Below are positions 40,468 to 48,625 of a stretch of DNA of 64,000 bases, piece after piece. The notes under the pieces were generated by a model. It was not told the DNA's origin and did no database searches. It was given only the letters and a program-made list of their open reading frames with translations. The first letter of the stretch is position 1; each line of letters begins with the position of its first letter. The stretch comes from Streptomyces sp. NBC_01232 (GTDB lineage Bacteria > Actinomycetota > Actinomycetes > Streptomycetales > Streptomycetaceae). The stretch covers positions 1,116,001 through 1,180,000 of the forward strand of contig NZ_CP108518.1 in assembly GCF_035989885.1 (NCBI RefSeq), in the 5' to 3' direction. The translations under genes and the position numbers were made by a program.

Positions 40468-41292
40468 ATGTCGAACTTGCACGTGCAGGCGCTCCACGTC
40501 CATCCCGTCAAATCCGTAGCGGGGACCGCTCCCGACGAGGTGGCCGTGGAGCCCTGGGGTCTGTCCGGGGACCGGCGATGGGCGCTGATCGATGCCGAGG
40601 GCACGGTCGTCACCCAACGCCGCCATCCGCGCCTCGCCCTGGCCACGGCCCGTCCGGAGGGCGGCGGCGCGATCGCCGTGACGGCGCCGGGCATGGCGGA
40701 GCTGTTCGTGGAGGTGCCCGAGCCGGGTCCGCTGGAGCCGGTCGTACTGTTCGGGAAGAAGGTCGAGACCGTGGTCGCGGCGACAGCCGCGGCCGACTGG
40801 TTCAGCGCGTACCTCGGGGTGCCGGTACGGCTGGTGCACATGGATGATCCGGCCGTACGCCGTGCCGTGGATCCGGATTACGCCCTGCCGGGCGAGATGG
40901 TGAGCCTGGCCGACGGCTATCCGCTGCTGATCGCCACGCTCGCCTCGCTGGACGCGCTCAACTCGCTGATCGCGCAGGGGGACCATCCCGAGGAGGGTCC
41001 ACTGCCGATGAACCGTTTCCGCCCCAATGTGGTGGTTTCCGGGGGCGAGGCGTGGGCGGAGGACGGCTGGCTCCGCATCGCGATCGGCGACGCCGTCTTC
41101 CGCGGTGTGCGGGAATGCGGCCGGTGCGTCATCACCACCACCGACCAGGGGACGGCGGAGCGCGGCAAGGAACCGCTCAAGACCCTCGCCCGGCACCGGC
41201 GGATCGGCCGGTCGCTCGCGTTCGGGCGGCTCCTGGTGCCGGTGCGGCTGGGGACGGTGCGCGTCGGCGACGAAGTGCGCGTCCTCGCATGA
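40468..41292 (+). CDS. MOSC-domain protein (mARC/YcbX-like)
   Basis: 274 residues. N-terminal beta-barrel (VQALHVHPVKSVAGTAPDEV, GDRRWALIDAEG) and C-terminal MOSC domain (MNRFRPNVVVSGGEAWAEDG, VRECGRCVITTTDQGT). The cysteine in ECGRC is the molybdenum ligand in mARC-type N-hydroxylamine reductases, so the protein probably holds a Moco and reduces N-oxides; electron partners are not nearby. No iron-sulfur domain is attached. ATG 40468. The molybdate genes 36 kb upstream would supply the metal. Confidence 0.88.
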   Translation: MSNLHVQALHVHPVKSVAGTAPDEVAVEPWGLSGDRRWALIDAEGTVVTQRRHPRLALATARPEGGGAIAVTAPGMAELFVEVPEPGPLEPVVLFGKKVETVVAATAAADWFSAYLGVPVRLVHMDDPAVRRAVDPDYALPGEMVSLADGYPLLIATLASLDALNSLIAQGDHPEEGPLPMNRFRPNVVVSGGEAWAEDGWLRIAIGDAVFRGVRECGRCVITTTDQGTAERGKEPLKTLARHRRIGRSLAFGRLLVPVRLGTVRVGDEVRVLA

Positions 41293-41387
41293 CGCGTCCG
41301 GTGTCGTCCTGCGGCCTGCGGAGCGGGCCGGACGTGCGGGCGGGTGGTCGCGGACCGGCGACCGGCCGACCGGATTGACACCTTCGA

Positions 41388-41402
41388 GGGGCTCGTAGCC
41401 CC
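41388..41402 (+). terminator. Short hairpin after the MOSC gene
   Basis: GGGGCT-CGT-AGCCCC, 96 bp after the stop. A perfect TTGACA lies just before it (41375) but has no -10 partner. Confidence 0.35.
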
Positions 41403-41494
41403 GGCTGGAACCAACAGGCACGACCAGGCCGTTGGATCAGTCAGTACAGAGGCGCAGGCATGCGGAGACTGGCACAAGTTGGGGGAGCCGGACC

Positions 41495-42100
41495 GTGCGG
41501 ACAGCAATGGGTGTGTGGCGTTGGCGGAGCAATCCGCTGCGCCGGCCGACCGATCTCTTCGAGGCGTGGGTGGCGTTCGCCGCGCTGGTGTGCGTTCTGG
41601 TGGTGGCTCCGGCCATCGGCTGGGTCGCGGGCCTGCAGGTGGACGGTACGCTGCAGCAGGCCGCTCACGAGCAGCGGCAGGAGCGTCACCTCGTTCCCGC
41701 GGTGGTGGTCCGTCCGGCCCCGGAGCCGGACGCGTCCGCCGACGCTTCGGCGCAGCGGACGGCCCCGCACCGAACGGAGATCGTGGCCGCGTGGACCGCG
41801 CCGGACGGCAGCAGCCATCAGGGCACGGTGCCGGCCGCGGAGGAACCGCCGCGCGCCGGCGACCGGTTCCGGGTCTGGACCGATGCGCACGGCCGGCTGG
41901 TGGGTCAGCCGCTCGACCCGTCCGCGGCGGTGTTCCACGCCGGGATGGCGGGACTGGCCGCCGCGGTCTGCGTGGCCACGCTGGTGGAGACGGTCCGGCG
42001 GCTGGTCGTACGGCGGCTCATGCATCGGCGGTACATACGGCTGGACCGGGCCTGGGCGGCCGCCGGACCGGACTGGGGACGAGCGGGGGCGGGCAGCTGA
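41495..42100 (+). CDS. Rv1733c-like two-helix membrane protein
   Basis: 201 residues. Head motif GVWRWRSNPLRRPTDLFEAW, helix 1 (about 26-45; WVAFAALVCVLVVAPAIGW), an extracytosolic domain with TEIVAAWTAPDGSSHQGTVP and GDRFRVWTDAHGRLVGQPLD, and helix 2 (about 145-165). This is the layout of mycobacterial Rv1733c, a dormancy-related antigen of unknown function; Streptomyces holds many paralogues. GTG 41495 follows GGGGGAG at good spacing; an ATG four codons on is an alternative. Confidence 0.8.
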   Translation: MRTAMGVWRWRSNPLRRPTDLFEAWVAFAALVCVLVVAPAIGWVAGLQVDGTLQQAAHEQRQERHLVPAVVVRPAPEPDASADASAQRTAPHRTEIVAAWTAPDGSSHQGTVPAAEEPPRAGDRFRVWTDAHGRLVGQPLDPSAAVFHAGMAGLAAAVCVATLVETVRRLVVRRLMHRRYIRLDRAWAAAGPDWGRAGAGS

Positions 42101-42246
42101 CCTGGCAGCTCATCGGCTCCGCGCGCGCTACGGTGGAGCGGCCGGATCGGTCGCTCCAGTGACTTCGGGGACTACGGTGACTTCAGACTTCAGTGGCTGC
42201 GGTCGTATCGGCAGCGCGAGTACGAGGGTGGGGGCACGACAGCACC

Positions 42247-44721
42247 ATGGTTCAGGGCACGGTCCAGGTGACGCACGGCGGATCTTCGCGGTGGCGGCGC
42301 CGCTCCGGTGAGTATCCGACGCTGACCGCCGCGCTCGCCGTCGCGGGCGACGGTGACGTGCTGTCCATCGCCCCCGGCACCTACCGCGAGAACCTGGTGC
42401 TGCACCATGCCGTCACCCTGCGCGGCCCCGAGGGAGCGGCGGGGTCGGTGCGCATCGCCCCGCTCGACGGGGTGGCGCTGACCGTGCGCGCCTCGGCCGT
42501 GATCCAGGACCTGTACCTGGAGGGCCAGGACCGGGCGGCGCCCGCGCTGCTGGTGGAGGACGGCTCCCCCGAGCTCACGGACCTTCGGGTCAGTACCCAC
42601 TCCGCCGCCGGGATCGAGGTGCGCGGCGCCGGGGCCCGTCCCCTGGTGCGGCGGTGCACGGTGGAGAATCCGGCCGGCGTCGGCATCGCCGTACTGGACG
42701 GCGGCGGCGGGGTGTTCGAGGAGTGCGAGGTCGTGGCCGCCGGGCAGAACGGCGTCTCGGTGCGCGGCGGTGGCCGGCCCCGGCTGGAGCGCTGCCGGAT
42801 CCATCACGCAACGGGCGCGGGCATCGGGGTCACCGGGGAGGGTTCCGGGCTGGAGGCGCTGGGCTGCGAGGTGTACGAGGTCAAGGGTGCCGGAGTGCAG
42901 ATCGCCGCGCGCGCCACGGCCCGGCTCACCGACTGCTCGGTGCACCGCACCTCGGCCGACGGGGTCACGCTCGACACCGACGCGGTCCTCACCCTGGCCG
43001 GCTGCGACATCCACGACATCCCGGAGAACGCGGTCGATCTGCGGTCCCGTTCGGTGCTCACCCTCAGCCGCACCACGGTGCGCCGCTTCGGCCGCAACGG
43101 CCTGTCGGTGTGGGACCCGGGGACGCGGGTGGACGCCGAGTCCTGCGAGATCCACGACAGTACGGGTGACTATCCGGCGGTGTGGATCAGTGACGGGGCC
43201 ACCGTCTCCCTCGACTCCTGCCGGGTGCACGACGTACCGGACGCCCTGTTCGTACTGGACCGCGGGTCGCGCGTCGACGTGGTCGACAGCGATCTGTCCC
43301 AGGTGCGCAACACCGCCGTCTCGGTGAGCGACGGAGCCACCGCGCAGCTCGACGACTGCCGGATCCGCGAGGCGGCCACCGGGGCCTGGTTCCGCGACCA
43401 CGGCAGTGGCGGCACGCTCGCCGGCTGCACCATCGATGCCGTGCAGACCGGTGTGATCGTCACCAAGGGCGCCGACCCCACACTGGAGCGGTGCACGGTC
43501 ACCTCCCCGGCCGAGGCGGGTTTCTACGTGTCGGCGGGCGGCCGCGGCACCTTCACCGCCTGCGGGGTGACGGGCAGTGCCGGCTTCGGCTTCCACGTCA
43601 TGGACGGCTGCCGCACCACGCTGACGCGTTGCCACACCGAGCGCTGCGCCCGTGGGGGTTACGAGTTCCCGGAGGACGGGCCGACCGCGCAGGAGTGCAG
43701 CAGCGACGAGTCCGCCGCACGGCGCACGGACCGGTCCGCCGCCCCGGGCGGCGCCGCGGCCGTCGGCGCGCAGGCGGGCATCCGTACGGTCACTGGGGCG
43801 CAGAGCCCCGCGGTGCGGGCGGCGCAGGCACCCGCACCACCGTCCGTACCGCACCCCGCGGACGAGACGGACACCGACCGGGCCGCCGCCGCGCGGGATT
43901 CCGGCGAGATGCTGGGGCAGCTCGACGCACTGGTCGGCCTGGACAGCGTCAAGCGCGAGGTCCGGGCCCTCACCGACATGATCGAGGTGGGCCGGCGGCG
44001 GCAGCAGGCGGGTCTCAAGGCGGCCTCGGTACGCCGGCACCTGGTCTTCACCGGCTCCCCCGGCACGGGCAAGACCACCGTGGCCCGGCTGTACGGAGAG
44101 ATCCTCGCCTCGCTCGGGGTGCTGGAGCGCGGGCACCTGGTGGAGGTGTCACGGGTGGACCTGGTCGGCGAGCACATCGGCTCCACCGCGATCCGCACGC
44201 AGGAGGCCTTCGACCGGGCCCGCGGCGGGGTGCTGTTCATCGACGAGGCGTACGCGCTGGCGCCGGAGGACTCGGGCCGGGACTTCGGGCGCGAGGCGAT
44301 CGACACGCTGGTGAAGCTGATGGAGGACCACCGGGACGCGGTGGTCGTCATCGTCGCCGGGTACACGGCGGAGATGGAGCGCTTCCTGACGGTGAATCCG
44401 GGAGTGGCCTCGCGCTTCTCCCGGACCATCACCTTCGGCGACTACGGGCCCGGGGAACTGCTGCGGATCGTGGAGCAGCAGGCGGAGGAGCACGAGTACC
44501 GGCTCGGGGAGGGTACGTCGCAGGCGTTGCTGACGTACTTCACGGAGCTGCCCAAGGGCCCTGCCTTCGGCAATGGCCGCACCGCCCGCCAGACCTTCGA
44601 GTCGATGGTGGAACGGCACGCGGGGCGGGTGGCCCAGCTCTCGGAGCCCAGCACGGACGAGCTCACCCTGCTGTTCCCGGCGGATCTGCCGGTGCTGCCG
44701 GCTCTGCCTGCCCCGTGCTGA
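42247..44721 (+). CDS. Right-handed beta-helix protein fused to a CbxX/SpoVK-type AAA ATPase
   Basis: 824 residues. Residues about 15-500 form a parallel beta-helix of roughly 20 rungs, each of the form (L/V)xxCxV...GxGI, for example LRVSTHSAAGIEVRGAGARP and CTIDAVQTGVIVTKGADPTL; it resembles NosD/pectin-lyase-like carbohydrate-binding folds but no catalytic set is seen. A disordered Ala/Pro linker (505-555) leads to an AAA domain (560-824): Walker A GSPGTGKT (603-610), Walker B VLFIDEAYAL (Asp666), sensor IVAGYTAEM. The AAA part is like CbxX, SpoVK and EccA of type VII secretion. No signal peptide, so the helix is cytosolic. ATG 42247 begins MVQGTVQVTHGG. Confidence 0.88.
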   Translation: MVQGTVQVTHGGSSRWRRRSGEYPTLTAALAVAGDGDVLSIAPGTYRENLVLHHAVTLRGPEGAAGSVRIAPLDGVALTVRASAVIQDLYLEGQDRAAPALLVEDGSPELTDLRVSTHSAAGIEVRGAGARPLVRRCTVENPAGVGIAVLDGGGGVFEECEVVAAGQNGVSVRGGGRPRLERCRIHHATGAGIGVTGEGSGLEALGCEVYEVKGAGVQIAARATARLTDCSVHRTSADGVTLDTDAVLTLAGCDIHDIPENAVDLRSRSVLTLSRTTVRRFGRNGLSVWDPGTRVDAESCEIHDSTGDYPAVWISDGATVSLDSCRVHDVPDALFVLDRGSRVDVVDSDLSQVRNTAVSVSDGATAQLDDCRIREAATGAWFRDHGSGGTLAGCTIDAVQTGVIVTKGADPTLERCTVTSPAEAGFYVSAGGRGTFTACGVTGSAGFGFHVMDGCRTTLTRCHTERCARGGYEFPEDGPTAQECSSDESAARRTDRSAAPGGAAAVGAQAGIRTVTGAQSPAVRAAQAPAPPSVPHPADETDTDRAAAARDSGEMLGQLDALVGLDSVKREVRALTDMIEVGRRRQQAGLKAASVRRHLVFTGSPGTGKTTVARLYGEILASLGVLERGHLVEVSRVDLVGEHIGSTAIRTQEAFDRARGGVLFIDEAYALAPEDSGRDFGREAIDTLVKLMEDHRDAVVVIVAGYTAEMERFLTVNPGVASRFSRTITFGDYGPGELLRIVEQQAEEHEYRLGEGTSQALLTYFTELPKGPAFGNGRTARQTFESMVERHAGRVAQLSEPSTDELTLLFPADLPVLPALPAPC

Positions 44722-47053
44722 CGACGGGTCGCTGACCCGGCACTCCCCCGGCCACCGCCGGGCGGGGCCCACGGGCCCGTGCGTCCGCGTCCAGCCGGGC
44801 GAGCAGGGCGTCGCGTTCGGCGGCGAAGGCCGGATCGGCCTGGTAGTCGCCGTGCCCCAGGATCGGGGCGGGCAGCGGGTGGCGGGCGCTGCGCCCATAG
44901 GCGATCGGGTCGGCGAGCGGCCCGCGGTCCACGGCCTTCCCGGCGGCGGGCAGGACCGGGCCTCCGATGGGGTCGGTGGCCCGCCAGAGGTTGCGCCAGC
45001 AGTCGACCTCCCGGTGCAGGGCGGTCAGCGGCCCGGAGCCGAAGTAGGCGGGGAACCAGCGGCCGTAGAGGCGGCCGAGCGGGGATCCGTAGGTGAGCAG
45101 GGCGACCCGGCGGCGGGCGGGCGGCGGCAGTTGCCAGACGGCCGCCGCGGCGAGCACGCTGCCCTGCGAGTGGCCGGAGATGACGAGGCGGCCGCCGGTG
45201 CGGGCGGTCCAGCCGGCCATCCGCCAGGTGAGGTCGGGGACGGCCCGCTCGGCGTAGCAGGGCGGCGCGAAGGGGTGGGCGGCGCGCGGCCAGAAGGTGC
45301 CGACGTCCCAGAGGATCCCTATGGTCCGGCGGGCGGCGGGGTCCCGGTAGGCCCGGCGGCCCCAGGTGATGAAGGCGGCGATGCCGAGACCGATGAGCCA
45401 GGAGCCGGTGTCCTGCGCGGCGCGGGCGGCGGCTTCCAGCGGCGGGGCGGTCCCGCGGGCGGCCTCGCCCGGGACCTTTCCGCTGAGCCAGGCTCCGGCG
45501 AGCGCGCCCGCGCCGAGGAGCAGGGTGATCCCGGAGACGGCCGCCACGAACCAGGGCGCGGAGTCGGTGAGCGCGGCCGCGGTCCGCGCCCCGGCGATCC
45601 GGCGGCTGCGGGCCCGGTCCGGAGGCTCGCCCGGGTATTCGGCGGCCACGGCGGCGGCGAGCCGGCCCCGCGCCCGGGCTCCGCGCACCGCGAACCAGCC
45701 GGCGAGCAGCGCCAGTACGAGGAGCAGCGGGGGCAGCACGGCGGCCTGCCAGGACAGCAGGACGGGCGGCCCGGGCAGCGGGGCACCGGGCATCCCGGGG
45801 GTGGCTCCCCCGTCCAGCCAGTCGGCGACGCGCTGGGCGACCCCGCCGGACATCACCCCGCCGAGCGCGCAGCCGAGCATGGCGACGGCGGGCCCGCCGA
45901 GGCCGTGCAGGGCGGCCGCCGGGTCGGGGGCCCGGCGGTGCAGGTACCGGGCGACGGCGGCGAGCGCGAGCACGCAGAGCCCCTGGCCCAGCATGAGCAC
46001 GCCGAAGGCCAGGTCTCCGGGCAGCCGTCCGGTGGAGGTCCAGCCGGGGCGCGACCAGCAGGCGTGCAGCAGAACGGCGGCGAACAGGGCGAGTGCGGAG
46101 CCGGGCAGCCAGTTCACCGCGGCCCGGTCGAGCCGGTGGTCGGGGCGGGCCTCGGTGCGGCCGCGCCGGCAGACGACCCAGGCCACGGTGACGGCCCCGG
46201 CGGCGAGGAGGACCTGCGTGGCCGTCCCGAGGGCTTCGAGGACGGGCGCGCCGGCCCGGCGGTCGTGGCGGGCCGTCGGTACGGAGACGGCCACCGCCAC
46301 GGTGAGCAGCCCGGCGGCGGTGTGCGCGGCGCGGAGCCGGGCCACGAGCCGGCGGCCGTACCAGAATCCGGGGCGGCCGAGCGCGGGCGCCGTGTCCGAG
46401 GCGGTGTCCGGATCGGCGGCTCCGGTGGGCGGGGGCTGGGACTCGTAGGCGCTCCACGTGCGGTTCGACAGGTACCAGAGCAGCCCGGTCAACGCGGCCG
46501 GGACCAGAGCCCCCAGGGCGAGGCGTCGCCCGGGCTGCGCCCACCAGCCGCCTCCGGGCGCGAGGAACCCGAGCCAGGAGCGGGAGCCGGTGCAGGTGCC
46601 GGAGCCCGCGCACTGCCAGGCGAGGAGGTCGAGCGCGACCTCGCAGGCGGCGGCGATCAGCAGCACGGTCAGGCTGAGCGCGAGGACCCGTACGAGGACC
46701 CCGTACGCGCGCACAGAGCGCGGCGCGGGGTCGGCGGCGGATGTGGCCGGCCGGGCCCAGTGGGCGAGGTTGGCCACCATGAAGGGCAGGAGCAGCAGCC
46801 ACAGGGCGCGGGCGCCGTTGCCGGAGGTGAGCCGGGACCAGCAGTAGGCCTCGGGGACGGGCCGCCCTGCATACCGCTCGGGGTGGGCTTCGGCGTCGGC
46901 GTCCTCGGTGCGGCGGAAGACGGCCGCGGTGGAGTCGCCGGTGACACGGACGGTGCGCGGGTCGCCGAGCAGCTCGCCGGGGGCGGCTCCGGCGACTCCG
47001 TGGACCAGGAGTTCGAGGGCGAGGGGGGTGTCGGACGGGGGGCGGTCGGGCAC
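44663..47053 (-). CDS. Polytopic membrane protein with split alpha/beta-hydrolase fold
   Basis: 796 residues. The first 60 residues (LALELLVHGVAGAAPGELLG) look like the first strand and oxyanion loop of a lipase. About ten membrane helices follow (90-570). The hydrolase resumes with IGILWDVGTFWPRAAHPFAP and the nucleophile elbow VISGHSQGSVLAAAA (Ser629). LLTYGSPLGRLYGRWFP, and a candidate His in ILGHGDYQADP, complete a possible active site. The helices therefore sit inside the hydrolase sequence. It may act on a lipid or wall polymer at the inner membrane face. Its last 59 bp overlap the convergent beta-helix gene. Family not named by me. Confidence 0.78.
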   Translation of the reverse strand: MPDRPPSDTPLALELLVHGVAGAAPGELLGDPRTVRVTGDSTAAVFRRTEDADAEAHPERYAGRPVPEAYCWSRLTSGNGARALWLLLLPFMVANLAHWARPATSAADPAPRSVRAYGVLVRVLALSLTVLLIAAACEVALDLLAWQCAGSGTCTGSRSWLGFLAPGGGWWAQPGRRLALGALVPAALTGLLWYLSNRTWSAYESQPPPTGAADPDTASDTAPALGRPGFWYGRRLVARLRAAHTAAGLLTVAVAVSVPTARHDRRAGAPVLEALGTATQVLLAAGAVTVAWVVCRRGRTEARPDHRLDRAAVNWLPGSALALFAAVLLHACWSRPGWTSTGRLPGDLAFGVLMLGQGLCVLALAAVARYLHRRAPDPAAALHGLGGPAVAMLGCALGGVMSGGVAQRVADWLDGGATPGMPGAPLPGPPVLLSWQAAVLPPLLLVLALLAGWFAVRGARARGRLAAAVAAEYPGEPPDRARSRRIAGARTAAALTDSAPWFVAAVSGITLLLGAGALAGAWLSGKVPGEAARGTAPPLEAAARAAQDTGSWLIGLGIAAFITWGRRAYRDPAARRTIGILWDVGTFWPRAAHPFAPPCYAERAVPDLTWRMAGWTARTGGRLVISGHSQGSVLAAAAVWQLPPPARRRVALLTYGSPLGRLYGRWFPAYFGSGPLTALHREVDCWRNLWRATDPIGGPVLPAAGKAVDRGPLADPIAYGRSARHPLPAPILGHGDYQADPAFAAERDALLARLDADARARGPRPAVAGGVPGQRPVVSTGQAEPAAPADPPGTAG

Positions 47054-47143
47054 ATCGGCCTCCGCTCGCGGGCGCGGGAACGGGTGGTTCCAGCATCCCG
47101 CGTGACGGGGCCTCAGCCCAGGCCCCGCGCGGGAATCGACGGA

Positions 47144-47190
47144 GATCGGGGAGAGATCGAGGGGAGATCGGAGGAGATCGGAGGGAGATC
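47144..47190. repeat. Five helically phased GAGATC repeats
   Basis: GATC cores at 47144, 47155, 47166, 47176 and 47187 (11, 11, 10, 11 bp apart) in G-rich context GGAGATCGG. They lie between divergent gene starts, 75-120 bp before the SRPBCC gene, on one face of the helix. Confidence 0.75.
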
Positions 47191-47265
47191 ACTACGGACT
47201 TCTCGGGGGCGCGGGGCTATGGTGGCGCGCACGCTCGATCAGATCCTCACCCAGGGGGTACCGCC

Positions 47266-47754
47266 ATGGCTCGCCGACTCCGCCCGGTGGGGCTGGACTT
47301 CATCGACGACGCACCGGTTCGGCTGGTCTTCGCCGCCGACACCGCGGCCCCGCCCGAGGACGTGTACCGGGCGCTCGCCGAGGAGGTCGAGGGCTGGCCC
47401 GGCTGGTTCAGGGCGGTGGTCCTGGCCCGCCCCACGCACGGGGGCGCGGGCCGCGAGATCAAGCTGATGGGCGGGGTGCGCTTCCAGGAGACCATCATGG
47501 CCGCGGATCCCGAGCAGCGTTACGCCTACCGGGTCGACACCACCAACGCCCCCGGTGTGAGCGCCCTGTTGGAGGAGTGGCGCCTGACACCGGCCGGGGC
47601 CGGCACGCACGTCCGCTGGACCTTCGCCGCGGACGGCCCGACCCCGTTCCGGCTCGGCCTGGCCGCCGCCCGCCCGGGGCTGGGCCACTCCTTCCGTACG
47701 GCCGTCCGCACCCTGGACCGGCGGCTCACCGCCCGGCGTGCGGCGGATCAGTAG
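47266..47754 (+). CDS. SRPBCC-fold protein (polyketide cyclase/START-like)
   Basis: 162 residues, one helix-grip domain: VRLVFAADTAAPPEDVYRAL, EVEGWPGWFRAVVLARPTH, FQETIMAADPEQRYAYRV, THVRWTFAADGP and a long C-terminal helix. These proteins bind hydrophobic ligands in a central cavity; some are cyclases, most are unknown. ATG 47266 has GGGGGTACCGCC before it. The phased GATC repeats upstream are the only regulatory feature. Last 7 bp overlap the convergent gene. Confidence 0.85.
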   Translation: MARRLRPVGLDFIDDAPVRLVFAADTAAPPEDVYRALAEEVEGWPGWFRAVVLARPTHGGAGREIKLMGGVRFQETIMAADPEQRYAYRVDTTNAPGVSALLEEWRLTPAGAGTHVRWTFAADGPTPFRLGLAAARPGLGHSFRTAVRTLDRRLTARRAADQ

Positions 47755-48458
47755 CCGGGGGCGGCCGTCGTGCCGTACACGCGGTGCACCTCGGCCAGTT
47801 CCCCGTAGCCCCCCGCACCCCAGACGGCCCTGCGGAACTCCTGCAGCGTCAGGGCCGGCCCGGCGCCGAAGTGCACCACCGCGCAGCGGGCGCAGCACCA
47901 GCCCCGGGACCAGACGTCCTCGGCGGCGGCCCGGCCGGCCGCGATCCGCGCCCGGAAGGCCCGCTGGGTCCGCGTGGACGTGCCGATCAGCAAGGCCGCC
48001 CCCAGCAGCGCGAACGCGGAGATCCAGCCCAGGAACAGGAGCTCGGCACCGGGCGCGTCCGCGAACCACTTCCCGCCCAGCGCACCGCCGATGAACGTGC
48101 CGATCGACACCAGGATGAGCGGCACTCCCAGCGCGGTCCGCCCCGCGGTCACGGGCGGCGGCGGGGTCAGGGCCAGTGCGTCGGCCAGTCGCGGGACGAC
48201 CTCGCGGACGTCGATGCGCCGGTCGCCCTCGCCGGTCTCCTCCTGGAACCGGCGCTGCCCGCCGAGGCAGACGGCGGGGACGGCGCGGACCTCGTCGGAG
48301 CGGTGGCAGCTCGGACACTCCAACCGGGATCCCGGGGACTCGGCACGGGACTCGGCCCGAGGCTCCGTCCGGGACTCGCCCCGGGGCCGGTCCCCCTCAC
48401 CGGTCCGGGCCCGTGTGCGCGCTTCCAGCTCGGGTCTGTTGTACTCGATGCCCGCCAT
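47748..48458 (-). CDS. Zinc-ribbon membrane protein of unknown function
   Basis: 236 residues. Charged head (GIEYNRPELEARTRARTGEG), a first metal-binding pair CPSCHRSDEVRAVPAVC (CxxC...), a helix pair (about 113-165; LGVPLILVSIGTFIGGALGG and LLFLGWISAFALLGAALLIG) and a second pair WCCARCAVVHFGAG. Two cytosolic CxxC clusters on either side of a hairpin of helices suggest a zinc-bound fold. ATG 48458 has GGGGGGAAG upstream, and a six-base microsatellite begins 22 bp before the start. No known family. Confidence 0.75.
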   Translation of the reverse strand: MAGIEYNRPELEARTRARTGEGDRPRGESRTEPRAESRAESPGSRLECPSCHRSDEVRAVPAVCLGGQRRFQEETGEGDRRIDVREVVPRLADALALTPPPPVTAGRTALGVPLILVSIGTFIGGALGGKWFADAPGAELLFLGWISAFALLGAALLIGTSTRTQRAFRARIAAGRAAAEDVWSRGWCCARCAVVHFGAGPALTLQEFRRAVWGAGGYGELAEVHRVYGTTAAPGY

Positions 48459-48480
48459 GGCTTCCCCCCGGCCGCCCGTG

Positions 48481-48515
48481 ATCCGAATCCGAATCCGAAT
48501 CCGAATCCGAATCCG
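48481..48515. repeat. Hexanucleotide microsatellite (ATCCGA)5
   Basis: Five full ATCCGA units and a partial sixth, 22-57 bp upstream of the zinc-ribbon gene start, between it and the Cds1-like gene stop. Such arrays change length by slippage. Confidence 0.85.
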
Positions 48516-48625
48516 CCGAGCGTAGCCAGCCAACCCCCTTGCCACCAGGGCGCTTTCGTCACGGGCCGGTCACAGCGGCGCCACGCCGACGCCGTCGTGT
48601 TCGAGCCCGCCGCACGGCTGCGGCG

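Noticed and set aside
41375..41380. Promoter for the Rv1733c-like gene from a perfect TTGACA
   Set aside because: No -10 element at 16-18 bp; a hairpin follows directly.
47144..47190. Replication origin iterons
   Set aside because: No DnaA boxes, dnaA, rep or partition genes; repeats are short and within a promoter region.
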